A DNA stretch of 34,825 nt from Oscillospiraceae bacterium (GCA_902772105.1 CACXZI010000010.1:1-34825), one strand, 5' to 3'. Positions 1 through 8,216 are shown, counted from the first letter of the stretch. The notes: a model not told the origin generated them from the letters alone. A program made the numbers and translations.

Positions 1-28
1 AAATATTCCTCCTTAAAAAACTATATAT

Positions 29-57
29 AATATAAGCTAAAAAGGTATTTTTGTAAA
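29..57 (-). promoter_or_regulatory. Sigma-A-like promoter of the gene left of the window
   Basis: On the minus strand TTTACA (52-57) and TATATT (29-34) are separated by 17 bases, with a GGAGG ribosome site at 8-12. It is the duplicate of the promoter at 317-345. Confidence 0.5.
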
Positions 58-89
58 TAAACAGCATAATAATATTAATACTAAAAATA

Positions 90-118
90 TTGAAAATTTG
101 TAGATTGTAATATATAAT
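90..118 (+). promoter_or_regulatory. Duplicated sigma-A promoter facing the small ORF antisense
   Basis: TTGAAA (90-95), 17 bases, TATAAT (113-118). It is a near-perfect copy of the rodA promoter at 410-438. Transcription from here would run antisense through the small ORF and then into the second block. Confidence 0.55.
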
Positions 119-163
119 TAAAAGGTTAAAATATAATTTTATTTTAAGCTAAAAAGGGTTTTT

Positions 164-286
164 TTATATTGTTTTTAATTTTTTATAATCAACAAAATCT
201 TTTTGTTCCTTCATTTTTTCTACTCGTAAAAATTGCTGTTTTAAAACATTTAAAAAATGCTCCCCTGCCATATGTAAATCTTTCAT
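164..286 (-). CDS. Hypothetical 40-residue protein
   Basis: I do not recognise this protein. The likely start is the ATG at 284-286, because GGAGG (296-300) lies nine bases upstream; a longer reading frame reaching 355 would run back through the promoter. The product is a charged, lysine-rich peptide beginning MKDLHMAGEHFLNVL, with no cysteine, no membrane segment and no signal peptide. It has its own promoter (317-345) and lies inside a tandemly duplicated block, so related copies may stand side by side to the left. The ribosome site argues that it is translated. Its function is unknown. Confidence 0.55.
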   Translation of the reverse strand: MKDLHMAGEHFLNVLKQQFLRVEKMKEQKDFVDYKKLKTI

Positions 287-316
287 AGAAATATTCCTCC
301 TTAAAAAACTATATAT

Positions 317-345
317 AATATAAGCTAAAAAGGTATTTTTGTAAA
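317..345 (-). promoter_or_regulatory. Promoter of the 40-residue ORF
   Basis: On the minus strand TTTACA (340-345), 17 bases, TATATT (317-322). It is followed by a short leader with GGAGG and the ATG at 286. Confidence 0.55.
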
Positions 346-409
346 TAAACAGCATAATAATATTAATACTAAAAATATTGAAAATTTAATAATATTAATA
401 CTAAAAATA

Positions 410-438
410 TTGAAAATTTATAGATTGTAATATATAAT
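410..438 (+). promoter_or_regulatory. Promoter of the rodA-like operon
   Basis: TTGAAA (410-415), 17-base spacer, perfect TATAAT (433-438). The predicted transcript starts near 445, giving a leader of about 40 nt before the ATG at 487. The same promoter is duplicated at 90-118. Confidence 0.65.
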
Positions 439-486
439 TAGAAGGTTAAAATATAATTTTATTTTAAACTAAAAAGGGTTTTTTAT

Positions 487-1647
487 ATGAAGAATTTTTT
501 TAAAGAGATATATTATTCTTTTGTTCACTATTTCAAAACAACAGATATGCTTTTATTTTTTATGTCCATTGGAGCGAGTTTAATTAGTTTTCCTTTAATA
601 TATTCGCTATATCCAAATGCTATAAAAACTTTACGCCCGTTTTATATTCAAATTGTTTCTAGTGCCATCGGAGTTATTTTTGCAATTATAATATCAAACA
701 TAGACTACCACAAAATTGAAAAATATATAAAACATATAGCAATAACAGCAATTGTTTTAAATCTTCTCCCTTTCACACCAATAGGAAAAGACAGAGGAGA
801 TGATATGTTAACAAATGCTGGATCTGGTTCTGCTAATTTAAACTGGGTTAACATTGGTTTCACAAGAATTCAACCTTCAGACTTTTTAAAAATTGCATTT
901 ATCTTAACATTTTCATACCATTGCTCAAAGGTTTTAAAAGATATAAATAAACCAAAAGTTTTGCTAAAAATTGCGCTTCATGCTTTAGTTCCAGTTTCAA
1001 TAATATTCATTCAAAAAGATTATGGAACAATGAGTGTTTTTTTGTTTATTATAATATGTATGGCACTAGTTGCAAACACAAATTGGAAGGTTATTTTAGC
1101 AATGGGAGCGGCAGGAGCAGTTCTACTTATGCTTTTTTTAACAAATAATCTACCCGAATATCTTCTAAAAAGATTTTATGTTTTACACCACCTAGAAGAA
1201 GAAAAATTAGGAATTGGATGTCAACAATATACAGGAAGAACAGCACTAGGAACAGGTGGAATTTTTGGAAAAGGTTTTGGTTCAAAAGATATTTTATATT
1301 CAACACAAGAACTCCACAACGACATGATTTTTGCGCATATAGGGCAAATTTTTGGATTTATTGGTTGTGTTGCCGTTTTACTTTGGGTTTTGGTTTATTG
1401 TGCTAGAATATTAAAAATAGGGAAAGATGCTAAAGATAATCTTGGTTGTTTAATCTGTGTTGGAGTTTTTTCAATATTCTTTTTTCAAGCTGCAATAAAC
1501 ATAGGAATGGTTTTGGTTATTTGCCCTGTTATTGGAATTGCTCTTCCCTTTTTTAGCGCTGGTGGAACCTGTTCTCTTTCAACATATATGTTATTAGGAG
1601 TTGTTTTGAGTGTTAAAAAACATTCATATCGTCTAACACTTTTTTAA
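487..1647 (+). CDS. rodA: SEDS-family peptidoglycan glycosyltransferase, RodA/FtsW type
   Basis: SEDS proteins polymerise lipid II into glycan strands in the cytoplasmic membrane, RodA for elongation and FtsW for division. The 386-residue protein is almost entirely hydrophobic segments. Family motifs are in order: QPSD (129-132; usually QPSE), QKDYGT (176-181), a large outer loop with GRTALGTGG (250-258), ELHNDMIFA with the conserved Asp279 that matches the catalytic aspartate, and NIGMVLVICPVIGIALPF (338-355). The NIGM form with no division-specific extension favours RodA over FtsW. The Glu to Asp change in QPSE is conservative but unusual. It is probably first in an operon with rsmD, coaD and the coiled-coil gene, with a promoter at 410-438. 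FtsW or SpoVE cannot be excluded. Confidence 0.87.
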   Translation: MKNFFKEIYYSFVHYFKTTDMLLFFMSIGASLISFPLIYSLYPNAIKTLRPFYIQIVSSAIGVIFAIIISNIDYHKIEKYIKHIAITAIVLNLLPFTPIGKDRGDDMLTNAGSGSANLNWVNIGFTRIQPSDFLKIAFILTFSYHCSKVLKDINKPKVLLKIALHALVPVSIIFIQKDYGTMSVFLFIIICMALVANTNWKVILAMGAAGAVLLMLFLTNNLPEYLLKRFYVLHHLEEEKLGIGCQQYTGRTALGTGGIFGKGFGSKDILYSTQELHNDMIFAHIGQIFGFIGCVAVLLWVLVYCARILKIGKDAKDNLGCLICVGVFSIFFFQAAINIGMVLVICPVIGIALPFFSAGGTCSLSTYMLLGVVLSVKKHSYRLTLF

Positions 1648-1687
1648 AATTATATTTAATATTAAGTTAAAATTTAAGGAGAAAAAA

Positions 1688-2230
1688 ATGAGAGTTATAA
1701 CAGGAATAGCAAAGAAAAAACCTCTTTTAACCATAAACGAAAGCACACTTAGGCCAACAACCGGGAGAGTTAAAGAGGCTATGTTTTCTATAATACAGCT
1801 AAACATTAATGATGCAAACGTTTTAGATCTTTTTTCTGGATCTTTCCAACTAGGAATTGAAGCACTTTCAAGAGGAGCAAAGTGCTGCACATTTATAGAT
1901 TCTTCAATTAAATCATATAAAATTGGTATACAAAATTTAAAATCGACAAAACTAGAAAAGAAAGCAAAGGTTTTGTTAACAGATGGAATAAAATTTTTAA
2001 AAAACATAAAAGAAAAATATGACATAGTGTTTCTAGACCCACCATATAAAACAAATTTATTAGAACAAGCGTTAGAAATAGTTTCAAAAAAACTAAATGA
2101 AAATGGTTTAGTTATTTGTGAACATCTAAAAAGTTTAAAATTAAAAGAACATTATGACGACATAAGATTGCAAAAAGAATATAGTTATGGTAGAATAAAG
2201 TTAGCTCTTTATAAAAAACAAAGTTTATAA
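1688..2230 (+). CDS. rsmD: 16S rRNA (guanine-N2)-methyltransferase RsmD
   Basis: RsmD methylates guanine 966 (E. coli numbering) of 16S rRNA using S-adenosylmethionine. The 180-residue length is typical. The protein begins MRVITGIAKKK and carries RPTTGRVKEAMFSII near residues 19-33, motif I around 46-58 (DLFSGSFQLGIEAL) and the catalytic DPPYKTN at about 116-122. Motif I normally reads G-S-G-x-L-G; here the second glycine is Phe, a noticeable departure at the cofactor site. The start is the ATG preceded by aaggag. The gap to rodA is 40 bp, and coaD follows almost without a gap, the standard Clostridia order rsmD-coaD. Confidence 0.9.
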   Translation: MRVITGIAKKKPLLTINESTLRPTTGRVKEAMFSIIQLNINDANVLDLFSGSFQLGIEALSRGAKCCTFIDSSIKSYKIGIQNLKSTKLEKKAKVLLTDGIKFLKNIKEKYDIVFLDPPYKTNLLEQALEIVSKKLNENGLVICEHLKSLKLKEHYDDIRLQKEYSYGRIKLALYKKQSL

Positions 2231-2238
2231 ACAAGAGG

Positions 2239-2721
2239 GTGTTTAAAATTAAAATTGCAATATTTCCAGGAAGTTTTGACCCAATAAATAATGGCCAATT
2301 AGACATAATTAAAAAAGCATCAAATCTTTTTGACAAATTAATAGTTTTAATCGTCAAAGATAACGCAAAAAAATCTTTGTTTTCGGTCGAAAATAGGTTA
2401 AAATTTATTAAAACAACAACTTTAAATATAAAAAATGTTGAAGTGGATTTTTGGCCAAAGCCTTTAGATGAATATATTTCGCTTTGTGGAGCATGTGCAA
2501 TAATTAGAGGTTTAAAAAGTAAATCTCAACTAACATCCGAAATAAATTTTAAAGTTTATAATGAAACTTTAAATGAGAATGTTATGACGATTTTTTTATT
2601 ACCAAACCCAAAGAATATATATATAAATTCTGAACTTGTTAAAAAGCTTTGTCTATTGAAAAAAAATTTAGGTTCTGTTGTTCCAAAAACAATAGAAGAA
2701 GAAATTAAAAATGAGGTTTAA
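2239..2721 (+). CDS. coaD: Phosphopantetheine adenylyltransferase homologue lacking the signature His
   Basis: CoaD transfers AMP from ATP to 4'-phosphopantetheine, the penultimate step of CoA synthesis. Family features present are PGSFDPI at the N-terminus, AKKSLFSVENR near residues 45-55, IIRGLK near 88-93, a loop similar to the usual FLMPSP, and a degenerate C-terminal INSELVKK where ISSxxVR/K is expected. The defining T-x-G-H motif reads N-N-G-Q (CAA codon), so the histidine that stabilises the transition state is replaced. Activity is therefore doubtful. The start is uncertain: the GTG at 2239 directly abuts the AAGAGG at 2233-2238, whereas the family-typical start (KIAIFPGSFDP) would be an ATT codon at 2248, nine bases after that site. 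The next gene follows after two bases. Confidence 0.8.
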   Translation: MFKIKIAIFPGSFDPINNGQLDIIKKASNLFDKLIVLIVKDNAKKSLFSVENRLKFIKTTTLNIKNVEVDFWPKPLDEYISLCGACAIIRGLKSKSQLTSEINFKVYNETLNENVMTIFLLPNPKNIYINSELVKKLCLLKKNLGSVVPKTIEEEIKNEV

Positions 2722-2723
2722 AA

Positions 2724-3194
2724 ATGAATGTTAATAGTTTATTAGACAAATTAGAAAATATAATAGCAGGAGCATGGCGCATTCCGATGACCAAAGGAAA
2801 ATGTGCTGTTTCTGCGCAAGAAATACAAAATCTAATAGACGATATTCGTTTAGCACTGCCAAAAGAAATAAAGCAAGCAAAAATAATTGTTGAAGACAGA
2901 AATAATATATTAAACGATGCAAGGCAGGAAGCAAAAAACATAATAGGAAATGCTCAAAAACAAGCAAGATACATAATTAGCGAAACACACATAGTTAAAC
3001 AATCTAAAAGAACAGCATCACAAATGCTACTTGAAGCAAAACACAAAACAAATGACATGCGACAAAACACAAACGAATATGTTGAGAGTTTAATAGATAA
3101 TTTAGAGAAAGCACTGCAACTAACCCTTAAAAACTTTAGAACAACAGTTCGAGAAACAAAACAGGTTATTAAAAAAAGCAAACCAAAACTTTAA
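2724..3194 (+). CDS. Coiled-coil protein of the coaD operon (ATP synthase B/H-like)
   Basis: The 156-residue protein is predicted helical from about residue 45 to the end, rich in Lys, Glu, Gln and Ala, with no membrane segment. Its N-terminus (NVNSLLDKLENIIAGAW) followed by a long heptad-like region resembles the coiled-coil proteins that follow coaD in many Clostridia and are often annotated as ATPase or V-type ATPase subunit H-like. That label reflects coiled-coil similarity, not shown enzymatic activity. A DivIVA-like scaffolding role is another possibility. The ATG is two bases after the coaD stop and the ribosome site GAGG (2713-2716) lies inside the coaD end, so translation is probably coupled. 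A hairpin terminator follows at 3305. Confidence 0.6.
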   Translation: MNVNSLLDKLENIIAGAWRIPMTKGKCAVSAQEIQNLIDDIRLALPKEIKQAKIIVEDRNNILNDARQEAKNIIGNAQKQARYIISETHIVKQSKRTASQMLLEAKHKTNDMRQNTNEYVESLIDNLEKALQLTLKNFRTTVRETKQVIKKSKPKL

Positions 3195-3304
3195 AATTTA
3201 AAATATTATTTACATATATCAAACAAAATCTTTTATTAGAATATCTATTTAAATATTTTTACAAAATAATATGTTGATTTATCTATATATTAAATTTTAT
3301 TTTT

Positions 3305-3335
3305 AAGTCGCTGTATAGTTCACAGCGACTTTTTA
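3305..3335 (+). terminator. Rho-independent terminator of the rodA-coaD operon
   Basis: A perfect 10-bp stem (AAGTCGCTGT at 3305-3314 with ACAGCGACTT at 3322-3331), a 7-base loop and a following T run. It lies 110 bp after the last gene. Confidence 0.85.
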
Positions 3336-3837
3336 TTAATTATTATTCTAAAAATATATTAAAAAATAACATTAACTCTAACATAATAAATATTTTTCTA
3401 AATCTTATTTTAATTTTTCTTATATAAATTAGCTAAACTTTTAAAACTAAATTAATATTTTATATAACACAAACTAAATTTATTGCAATTTAATTTTAAT
3501 AAATTTATATACACACATAAATATTCACGTAAATTTATTAAACCAGATAAAATTTTATTTTTAAGTTGCTTAAAATTTATTATTTTATTTAAATTCATCA
3601 AAAAAATTTAGTCAATATTTTTATTACAAATTTTAAACCAAAAATATATTATATTTTTTAATATATAAACATAATAAAATATTTCTATAAATTAAATTAA
3701 TATACCCCCAACTAGAACATTAACTATTTTAAAATTAAATTAATTAATTTTTCCATAAAATAAACTCTTTTATTTTTAATTATAAAATTTTGATTTAAAA
3801 TTTTATTTTTGGGCAGAATTTTATTGCATCAAAAATA
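3336..3837. other. AT-rich gap without recognisable gene
   Basis: About 500 bp of almost pure A/T sequence with short recurring words but no regular tandem array, no open frame with a ribosome site, and no RNA-like GC block. I see nothing functional in it. Confidence 0.5.
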
Positions 3838-3852
3838 AAGGAGGGGAAAACA

Positions 3853-4062
3853 ATGGAACAGAATTTAAAACAAAATTTTTTTCAAAATGAATTGCAAATT
3901 TTTAAAAAAACCTATAAAACAACAATTTTTTTTATATCCAATAATATATATAAAAACACCTGTCTCTTTGAAAACATTATTAAAAATTTAGTTTTAAAAA
4001 TCACAAACCATTCTAAATTAAAAAAAATTAACTGCTTCCCAAGAAGCCCAACGACATTTTAA
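3853..4062 (+). CDS. Hypothetical 69-residue protein with a strong ribosome site
   Basis: I do not recognise this protein. The ATG is preceded at an ideal distance by AAAGGAGGGG (3838-3847), one of the strongest ribosome sites in the window; that is the main reason to call it. The product is basic and rich in Asn, Lys, Phe and Ile, with two cysteines and a C-terminus ending PRSPTTF. There is no clear signal peptide or membrane helix. Composition is close to that of the surrounding AT-rich gap, so it could be a remnant of a decayed gene whose start region survives. It lies about 100 bp upstream of the Nif11-like gene. Confidence 0.4.
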   Translation: MEQNLKQNFFQNELQIFKKTYKTTIFFISNNIYKNTCLFENIIKNLVLKITNHSKLKKINCFPRSPTTF

Positions 4063-4165
4063 AATCATATAATTTATAATTTTTCTTCCCTATAATAAAA
4101 AACTTCCCATTAAAATATTTAAAAAAATAAATATAAACCTAGAAAAATATAAAAGGAGACGTTTT

Positions 4166-4459
4166 ATGTCTTTAAAAAACGCTGACCAATTTCTATTAGA
4201 CTGCTATCAAAATGCTAATGAAGAACTAAAAGATATATTAAAAAATATAGACTCAAAATTTGAATCTAAAGAAGCTAAATTTCATTATGTTAGTGAAAAA
4301 GCAAAACAACTAGGTTATGATTTTACCCCCAAAGAAATCGCAAGTTCATTTAAAAATTCTAAAAAAATGATATCAGAAAACAAAAAAGATGAAGACCTAC
4401 CTGATAGTATTAAAGACACCAAATCTACCGATAAAAAATTTTGGGATTCTTTATGGTAA
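4166..4459 (+). CDS. Nif11-like small protein (possible peptide precursor)
   Basis: The first 60 or so residues resemble the Nif11 domain: MSLKNADQFL at the start, a central LKDIL helix, and KAKQLGYDFTPKEI near residues 45-58, matching the usual A-x-E-x-G-F-D-F-T-x-E-E pattern. In other bacteria this domain often serves as the leader of ribosomally made, modified peptides. The 35-residue tail is lysine- and aspartate-rich, ends KKFWDSLW, and has no cysteine and no Gly-Gly cleavage site. No modification enzyme or dedicated exporter lies nearby. The start has a good ribosome site (aaggaga). A 12-bp terminator hairpin follows immediately. The domain call is by eye. Confidence 0.6.
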   Translation: MSLKNADQFLLDCYQNANEELKDILKNIDSKFESKEAKFHYVSEKAKQLGYDFTPKEIASSFKNSKKMISENKKDEDLPDSIKDTKSTDKKFWDSLW

Positions 4460-4461
4460 AT

Positions 4462-4497
4462 AAAGCCATTGCAAAATATGCAGTGGCTTTAATTTTT
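4462..4497. terminator. Bidirectional hairpin terminator
   Basis: A 12-bp stem with one G-U pair (AAAGCCATTGCA at 4462-4473 with TGCAGTGGCTTT at 4479-4490) and a 5-base loop, with T-rich sequence on both sides. It ends the Nif11-like gene on the plus strand and overlaps the stop codon (4489-4491) of the convergent ATPase gene. Confidence 0.8.
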
Positions 4498-6861
4498 AAT
4501 AAATTTGTTCACAAAAAAAGACAAAAACTTTAACATAGGTTGCACCAAAAAAGAAAGCAAAATCAAAATAAACAACGAATGAAAAGATAAACTAAATATA
4601 TTTGAAAAACCTTTAACAAAAAACACACAAAAACCCATTAAAACAGACATAGTAACAACAACAAAAAGTTTTAATTTATTTAAAGGCCTACAAATTTCAA
4701 GCAAAACAAAAAGCCCAACAACCCCTAACAAAGTTGCTGAAACATAAGCAATTTCAGAACGGTCTACATTAAAAATGGAAAGCAAAACCTGAACCAAAAG
4801 CATATTTATAAGATTACATAAGCCCCCTGGCATCGCCTTTTTCAAAACGTTATGAATGAAACTTCCCTTAACTATTGCTGTTGTTGGCTCTAATGTTAAA
4901 AAAAATGAAGGAATCCCAATAGTTAAAGCGCTAATATACATAAATTGATATGGCGTTATAGGAAACCGCAACTTTAAAAACAACGCCAAAAAACTAAACG
5001 AAAAAGAAAATATGTTTTTAACCAAAAACAAGGATGCAAACCGCTGAATATTGTTTATTACTCTTCTCCCCTGCAAAACAATTTTTGGCATATGTTCAAA
5101 ATCTGAATTTAGTAAAACTATTTCACAAGCCTGACTTGCCGCTTCACTTCCAGATGCCATAGCAACCCCAACATCAGAAGCTCTTAGCGCTAAAACATCG
5201 TTAACCCCATCTCCAACCATTGCAACTGTATTTTTTTTCTCTTGCAAAAATCTAACTATTTTTCTTTTTTGGGTTGGAGTAACTCTTCCAAATATGTCAT
5301 ATTTATATACTGCATCTTTTAACTCTTCATCTGTTTTAAAGGTTGAAGCATCAACATATGTTTTAACATTTTTTATTTTAGCTTTTTTGCAAACCTGATA
5401 AACAAAAACAGGATTATCCCCAGAAATAACCTTAATTTTAACACCTTGGCTCTCAAAAAAATTAAATGTTTTATATATGCCATTTCGAATAGGGTTTTCA
5501 AGGCAAACCAAAGAAAAAGGAACAACCAAACCTTTTAAACTATTTTTTTCTATTTCTCCTTCCACCTTTGCAAGAAGAAGAACTCTTTTGCCTTCATTCA
5601 TGTTTTCTTCAACTCTTTTTTTAATTTTTACATAATCTTCCTTTAAAATAAAATCAGGAGCACCAATAACAAACTTTTCATTATTTTCAAATTCCACCCC
5701 AAACCACTTAGTTGTTGAAAGAAAAGGAAAAACCCTTAAAACCTTTAGATTAGAACCTTTAATAAACTTTTCTTTTAAAGCTTTTGCAGTTGGATTATCT
5801 GGCGGCATATTATCAACAACAGCGTTTAAAACATCTAAAACTTCTTGTTCTTCTTCCCCTCTTAAAAAATTCACAACATCAACAACCTTCATTTTAGGCT
5901 CTGTTATTGTTCCCGTTTTATCAACACAAATTATATTTACTCTTGCTAAAGTTTCAATGCAACTCATATCATGCACCAAAACTTTATATTCAATTAACTT
6001 AACAACCCCAACAAGCAAAGCAATACTTGTTAACAAATATAACCCTTCAGGAATCATTCCCACAAGCGCTGCAACAATTGTTGGAACAGATTTTTGATAT
6101 TCAACTCCTAAAAGAAAAGTTTGCTTTAAAAACAGAACTAAGCCAAACGGAATTATTATAAACCCAATAACCTTAATTATTTTATTTATTGAATTCATCA
6201 TCTCAGATTTATTTTTCTTAACATCTTTTTTAGCTTCATTTGAAAGTTTGCATGCATAGCAACTATCTCCAACCTTTAAAACTCTTGCAACACAACTTCC
6301 AGATAGAACAAAACTTCCAGATAGAAGTTCTTTTCCCTTTTCTTTAAAAACCGGGTCGGATTCACCAGTTAACAAAGATTCATCAACCTGAACTTCTCCT
6401 TTTAAAACAACAGCATCAATATTAATTTGATCTCCAGTTTTAAATATTATTATATCGTCCCTAACAACCTCATCATTTAAAATTGTTTGCTCTTTTCCAT
6501 CTCTAATAACCAAAGACTTAGAAGAAGAAATTAAATTTAACTTATCTATCTTTATTTTAGAACGAATCTGTTGCCCACTTCCAATTAATATATTAAAAAA
6601 AATAACCAACAAAAAAGTCATATCTTTATATGCCCCAACCAAAAGCAAACAAACCCCAAGAGCTATAAATATTAAATTAAAATATGTAAAAATATTATCA
6701 AAAATAATTCTCCCAACGGTTTTATATGGCTTTTTAGAAGAAACATTTAAAAAACCTTTTTCTTTTAAAGTTTCAACCTGACTTGAACTAAGCCCTTCTT
6801 CAACAGTTGCAAAAATTCTTTCATTATCTTCATTATTAAAATCACTATCAATTTTGTTCAT
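4489..6861 (-). CDS. P-type cation-transporting ATPase, CtpE-like
   Basis: A 790-residue membrane pump that couples ATP hydrolysis to cation movement through an aspartyl-phosphate. Motifs in order: TGES (165-168, actuator domain), the membrane motif MIPEGLYLLTS (269-279), DKTGT (314-318, phosphorylated Asp314), SGDNP (480-484) and MVGDGVNDVLALR (548-560). Three groups of membrane segments surround these domains. There is no N-terminal heavy-metal-binding domain and no CPC motif, which argues against a copper or zinc exporter. The PEGL motif and overall form resemble the CtpE group, reported as calcium transporters in mycobacteria; the substrate here is inferred. The ATG has an upstream GAGGG and a promoter at 6901-6928. 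All catalytic motifs look intact. Confidence 0.88.
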   Translation of the reverse strand: MNKIDSDFNNEDNERIFATVEEGLSSSQVETLKEKGFLNVSSKKPYKTVGRIIFDNIFTYFNLIFIALGVCLLLVGAYKDMTFLLVIFFNILIGSGQQIRSKIKIDKLNLISSSKSLVIRDGKEQTILNDEVVRDDIIIFKTGDQINIDAVVLKGEVQVDESLLTGESDPVFKEKGKELLSGSFVLSGSCVARVLKVGDSCYACKLSNEAKKDVKKNKSEMMNSINKIIKVIGFIIIPFGLVLFLKQTFLLGVEYQKSVPTIVAALVGMIPEGLYLLTSIALLVGVVKLIEYKVLVHDMSCIETLARVNIICVDKTGTITEPKMKVVDVVNFLRGEEEQEVLDVLNAVVDNMPPDNPTAKALKEKFIKGSNLKVLRVFPFLSTTKWFGVEFENNEKFVIGAPDFILKEDYVKIKKRVEENMNEGKRVLLLAKVEGEIEKNSLKGLVVPFSLVCLENPIRNGIYKTFNFFESQGVKIKVISGDNPVFVYQVCKKAKIKNVKTYVDASTFKTDEELKDAVYKYDIFGRVTPTQKRKIVRFLQEKKNTVAMVGDGVNDVLALRASDVGVAMASGSEAASQACEIVLLNSDFEHMPKIVLQGRRVINNIQRFASLFLVKNIFSFSFSFLALFLKLRFPITPYQFMYISALTIGIPSFFLTLEPTTAIVKGSFIHNVLKKAMPGGLCNLINMLLVQVLLSIFNVDRSEIAYVSATLLGVVGLFVLLEICRPLNKLKLFVVVTMSVLMGFCVFFVKGFSNIFSLSFHSLFILILLSFLVQPMLKFLSFFVNKFIKN

Positions 6862-6900
6862 AATTTAAACTACCCTCATTTTCACTTTCACCTTTACTTT

Positions 6901-6928
6901 ATTATAAACCACAATTTAAATAATTCAA
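6901..6928 (-). promoter_or_regulatory. Promoter of the P-type ATPase gene
   Basis: On the minus strand TTGAAT (6923-6928), 16 bases, TATAAT (6901-6906), followed by a leader of about 35 nt to the ATG at 6861. Confidence 0.5.
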
Positions 6929-6945
6929 ACATTTATTTTAATTTT

Positions 6946-8210
6946 AAACTAAATTTTTTATGAAACTTAACAACTTTTAAATATTTTAAAAACTAAACTA
7001 TAAATAAATCTAAATCTATTTTAAACTAAATTTTTTATAAAACTTAATAACTTTTAAATATTTTAAAAACTAAATTATAAATAAATCTAAATATATTTTA
7101 AACTAAAATTTTATAAACTTAATAACTTTTAAATATTTTAAAAACTAAATTATAAATAAATCTAAATCTATTTTAAACTAAATTTTTACAAAACTTAATA
7201 ATTTTTAAATATTTTAAAATATAAACTATAAATAAATCTAAATATATTTTAAACTAAAATTTTATAAACTTAATAATTTTTAAATATTTTAAAAACTAAA
7301 CTATAAATAAATCTAAATATATTTAAACTAAATTTTTTATGAAACTTAATAATTTTTAAATATTTTAAAATATAAATTATAAATAAATCTAAATATATTT
7401 TAAACTAAATTTTTATAAACTTAATAATTTTTAAATATTTTAAAAACTAAATTATAAATATATTTAAACTAAATTTTTACAAAACTTAATAATTTTTAAA
7501 TATATTAAAAACTAAACTATAAATAAATCTAAATATATTTTAAACTAAAATTTTATAAACTTAATAATTTTTAAATATTTTAAAAACTAAATTATAAATA
7601 TATTTTAAACTAAAATTTTATAAACTTAACAATTTTCAAATATTTTAAAAACTAAATTATAAATATATTTTAAACTAAATTTTTATAAACTTAATAACTT
7701 TTAAATATATTAAAAACTAAACTATAAATATATTTAAACTAAAATTTTTTATAAAACTTAATAATTTTTTAAATATTTTAAAAACTAAACTATAAATAAA
7801 TCTAAATATATTTAAACTAAAATTTTATGAAACTTAATAACTTTTAAATATATTAAAAACTAAACTATAAATATATTTTAAACTAAATTTTTTACAAAAT
7901 TTAATAACTTTTAAATATTTAAAAAACTAAACTATAAATAAATCTAAATATATTTTAAACTAAATTTTTTATAAAACTTAATAATTTTTAAATATATTAA
8001 AAACTAAACTATAAATAAATCTAAATATATTTTAAACTAAAATTTTATGAAACTTAATAATTTTTTAAATATTTTAAAAACTAAATTATAAATAAATCTA
8101 AATATATTTTAAACTAAATTTTTTACAAAACTTAATAATTTTTTAAATATATTAAAAACTAAACTATAAATAAATCTAAATATATTTTAAACTAAATTTT
8201 TTATAGGTTT
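6946..8210. repeat. Intergenic tandem array, about 17 units of 64-78 bp
   Basis: Units begin with aaactaaa at 6946, 7023, 7100, 7175, 7251, 7325, 7402, 7466, 7542, 7607, 7672, 7736, 7814, 7880, 7957, 8034 and 8111, with a last start at 8189. There are two length classes, about 77 and about 65 bp. They differ by a 12-base deletion in the segment containing aaatctaaat. Units are diverged but clearly homologous. No open frame or GC-rich element occurs. The array fills the whole space between the ATPase promoter and the end of the transketolase gene. Confidence 0.93.
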
Positions 8211-8216
8211 ATTAAT

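Larger units (their letters stand above)
1..170. repeat. First copy of duplicated divergent-promoter block
   Basis: This segment is repeated almost identically from 289, an offset of 288 bp. It carries a minus-strand ribosome binding site (cctcc at 8-12), a minus-strand promoter and a plus-strand promoter. The leftmost bases are the same 5' leader that precedes the small minus-strand ORF at 164-286, so a gene beyond the left edge probably starts with an identical leader. In this copy the plus-strand promoter no longer leads to a start codon but into the 3' end of the small ORF. Confidence 0.85.
289..487. repeat. Second copy of duplicated divergent-promoter block
   Basis: This copy matches 1-170 but contains an extra internal tandem duplication of about 31-32 bp (near 355-418, the word aatattaatactaaaaat appears twice). 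It separates the small minus-strand ORF from the rodA-like gene and supplies promoters for both. The duplication seems recent because differences between copies are few. Confidence 0.85.

Noticed and set aside
6946..8210. CRISPR array
   Set aside because: Whole units are repeated with no constant repeat and unique spacers, and no cas genes are present. The same holds for the arrays at 10190, 12901 and 27387.
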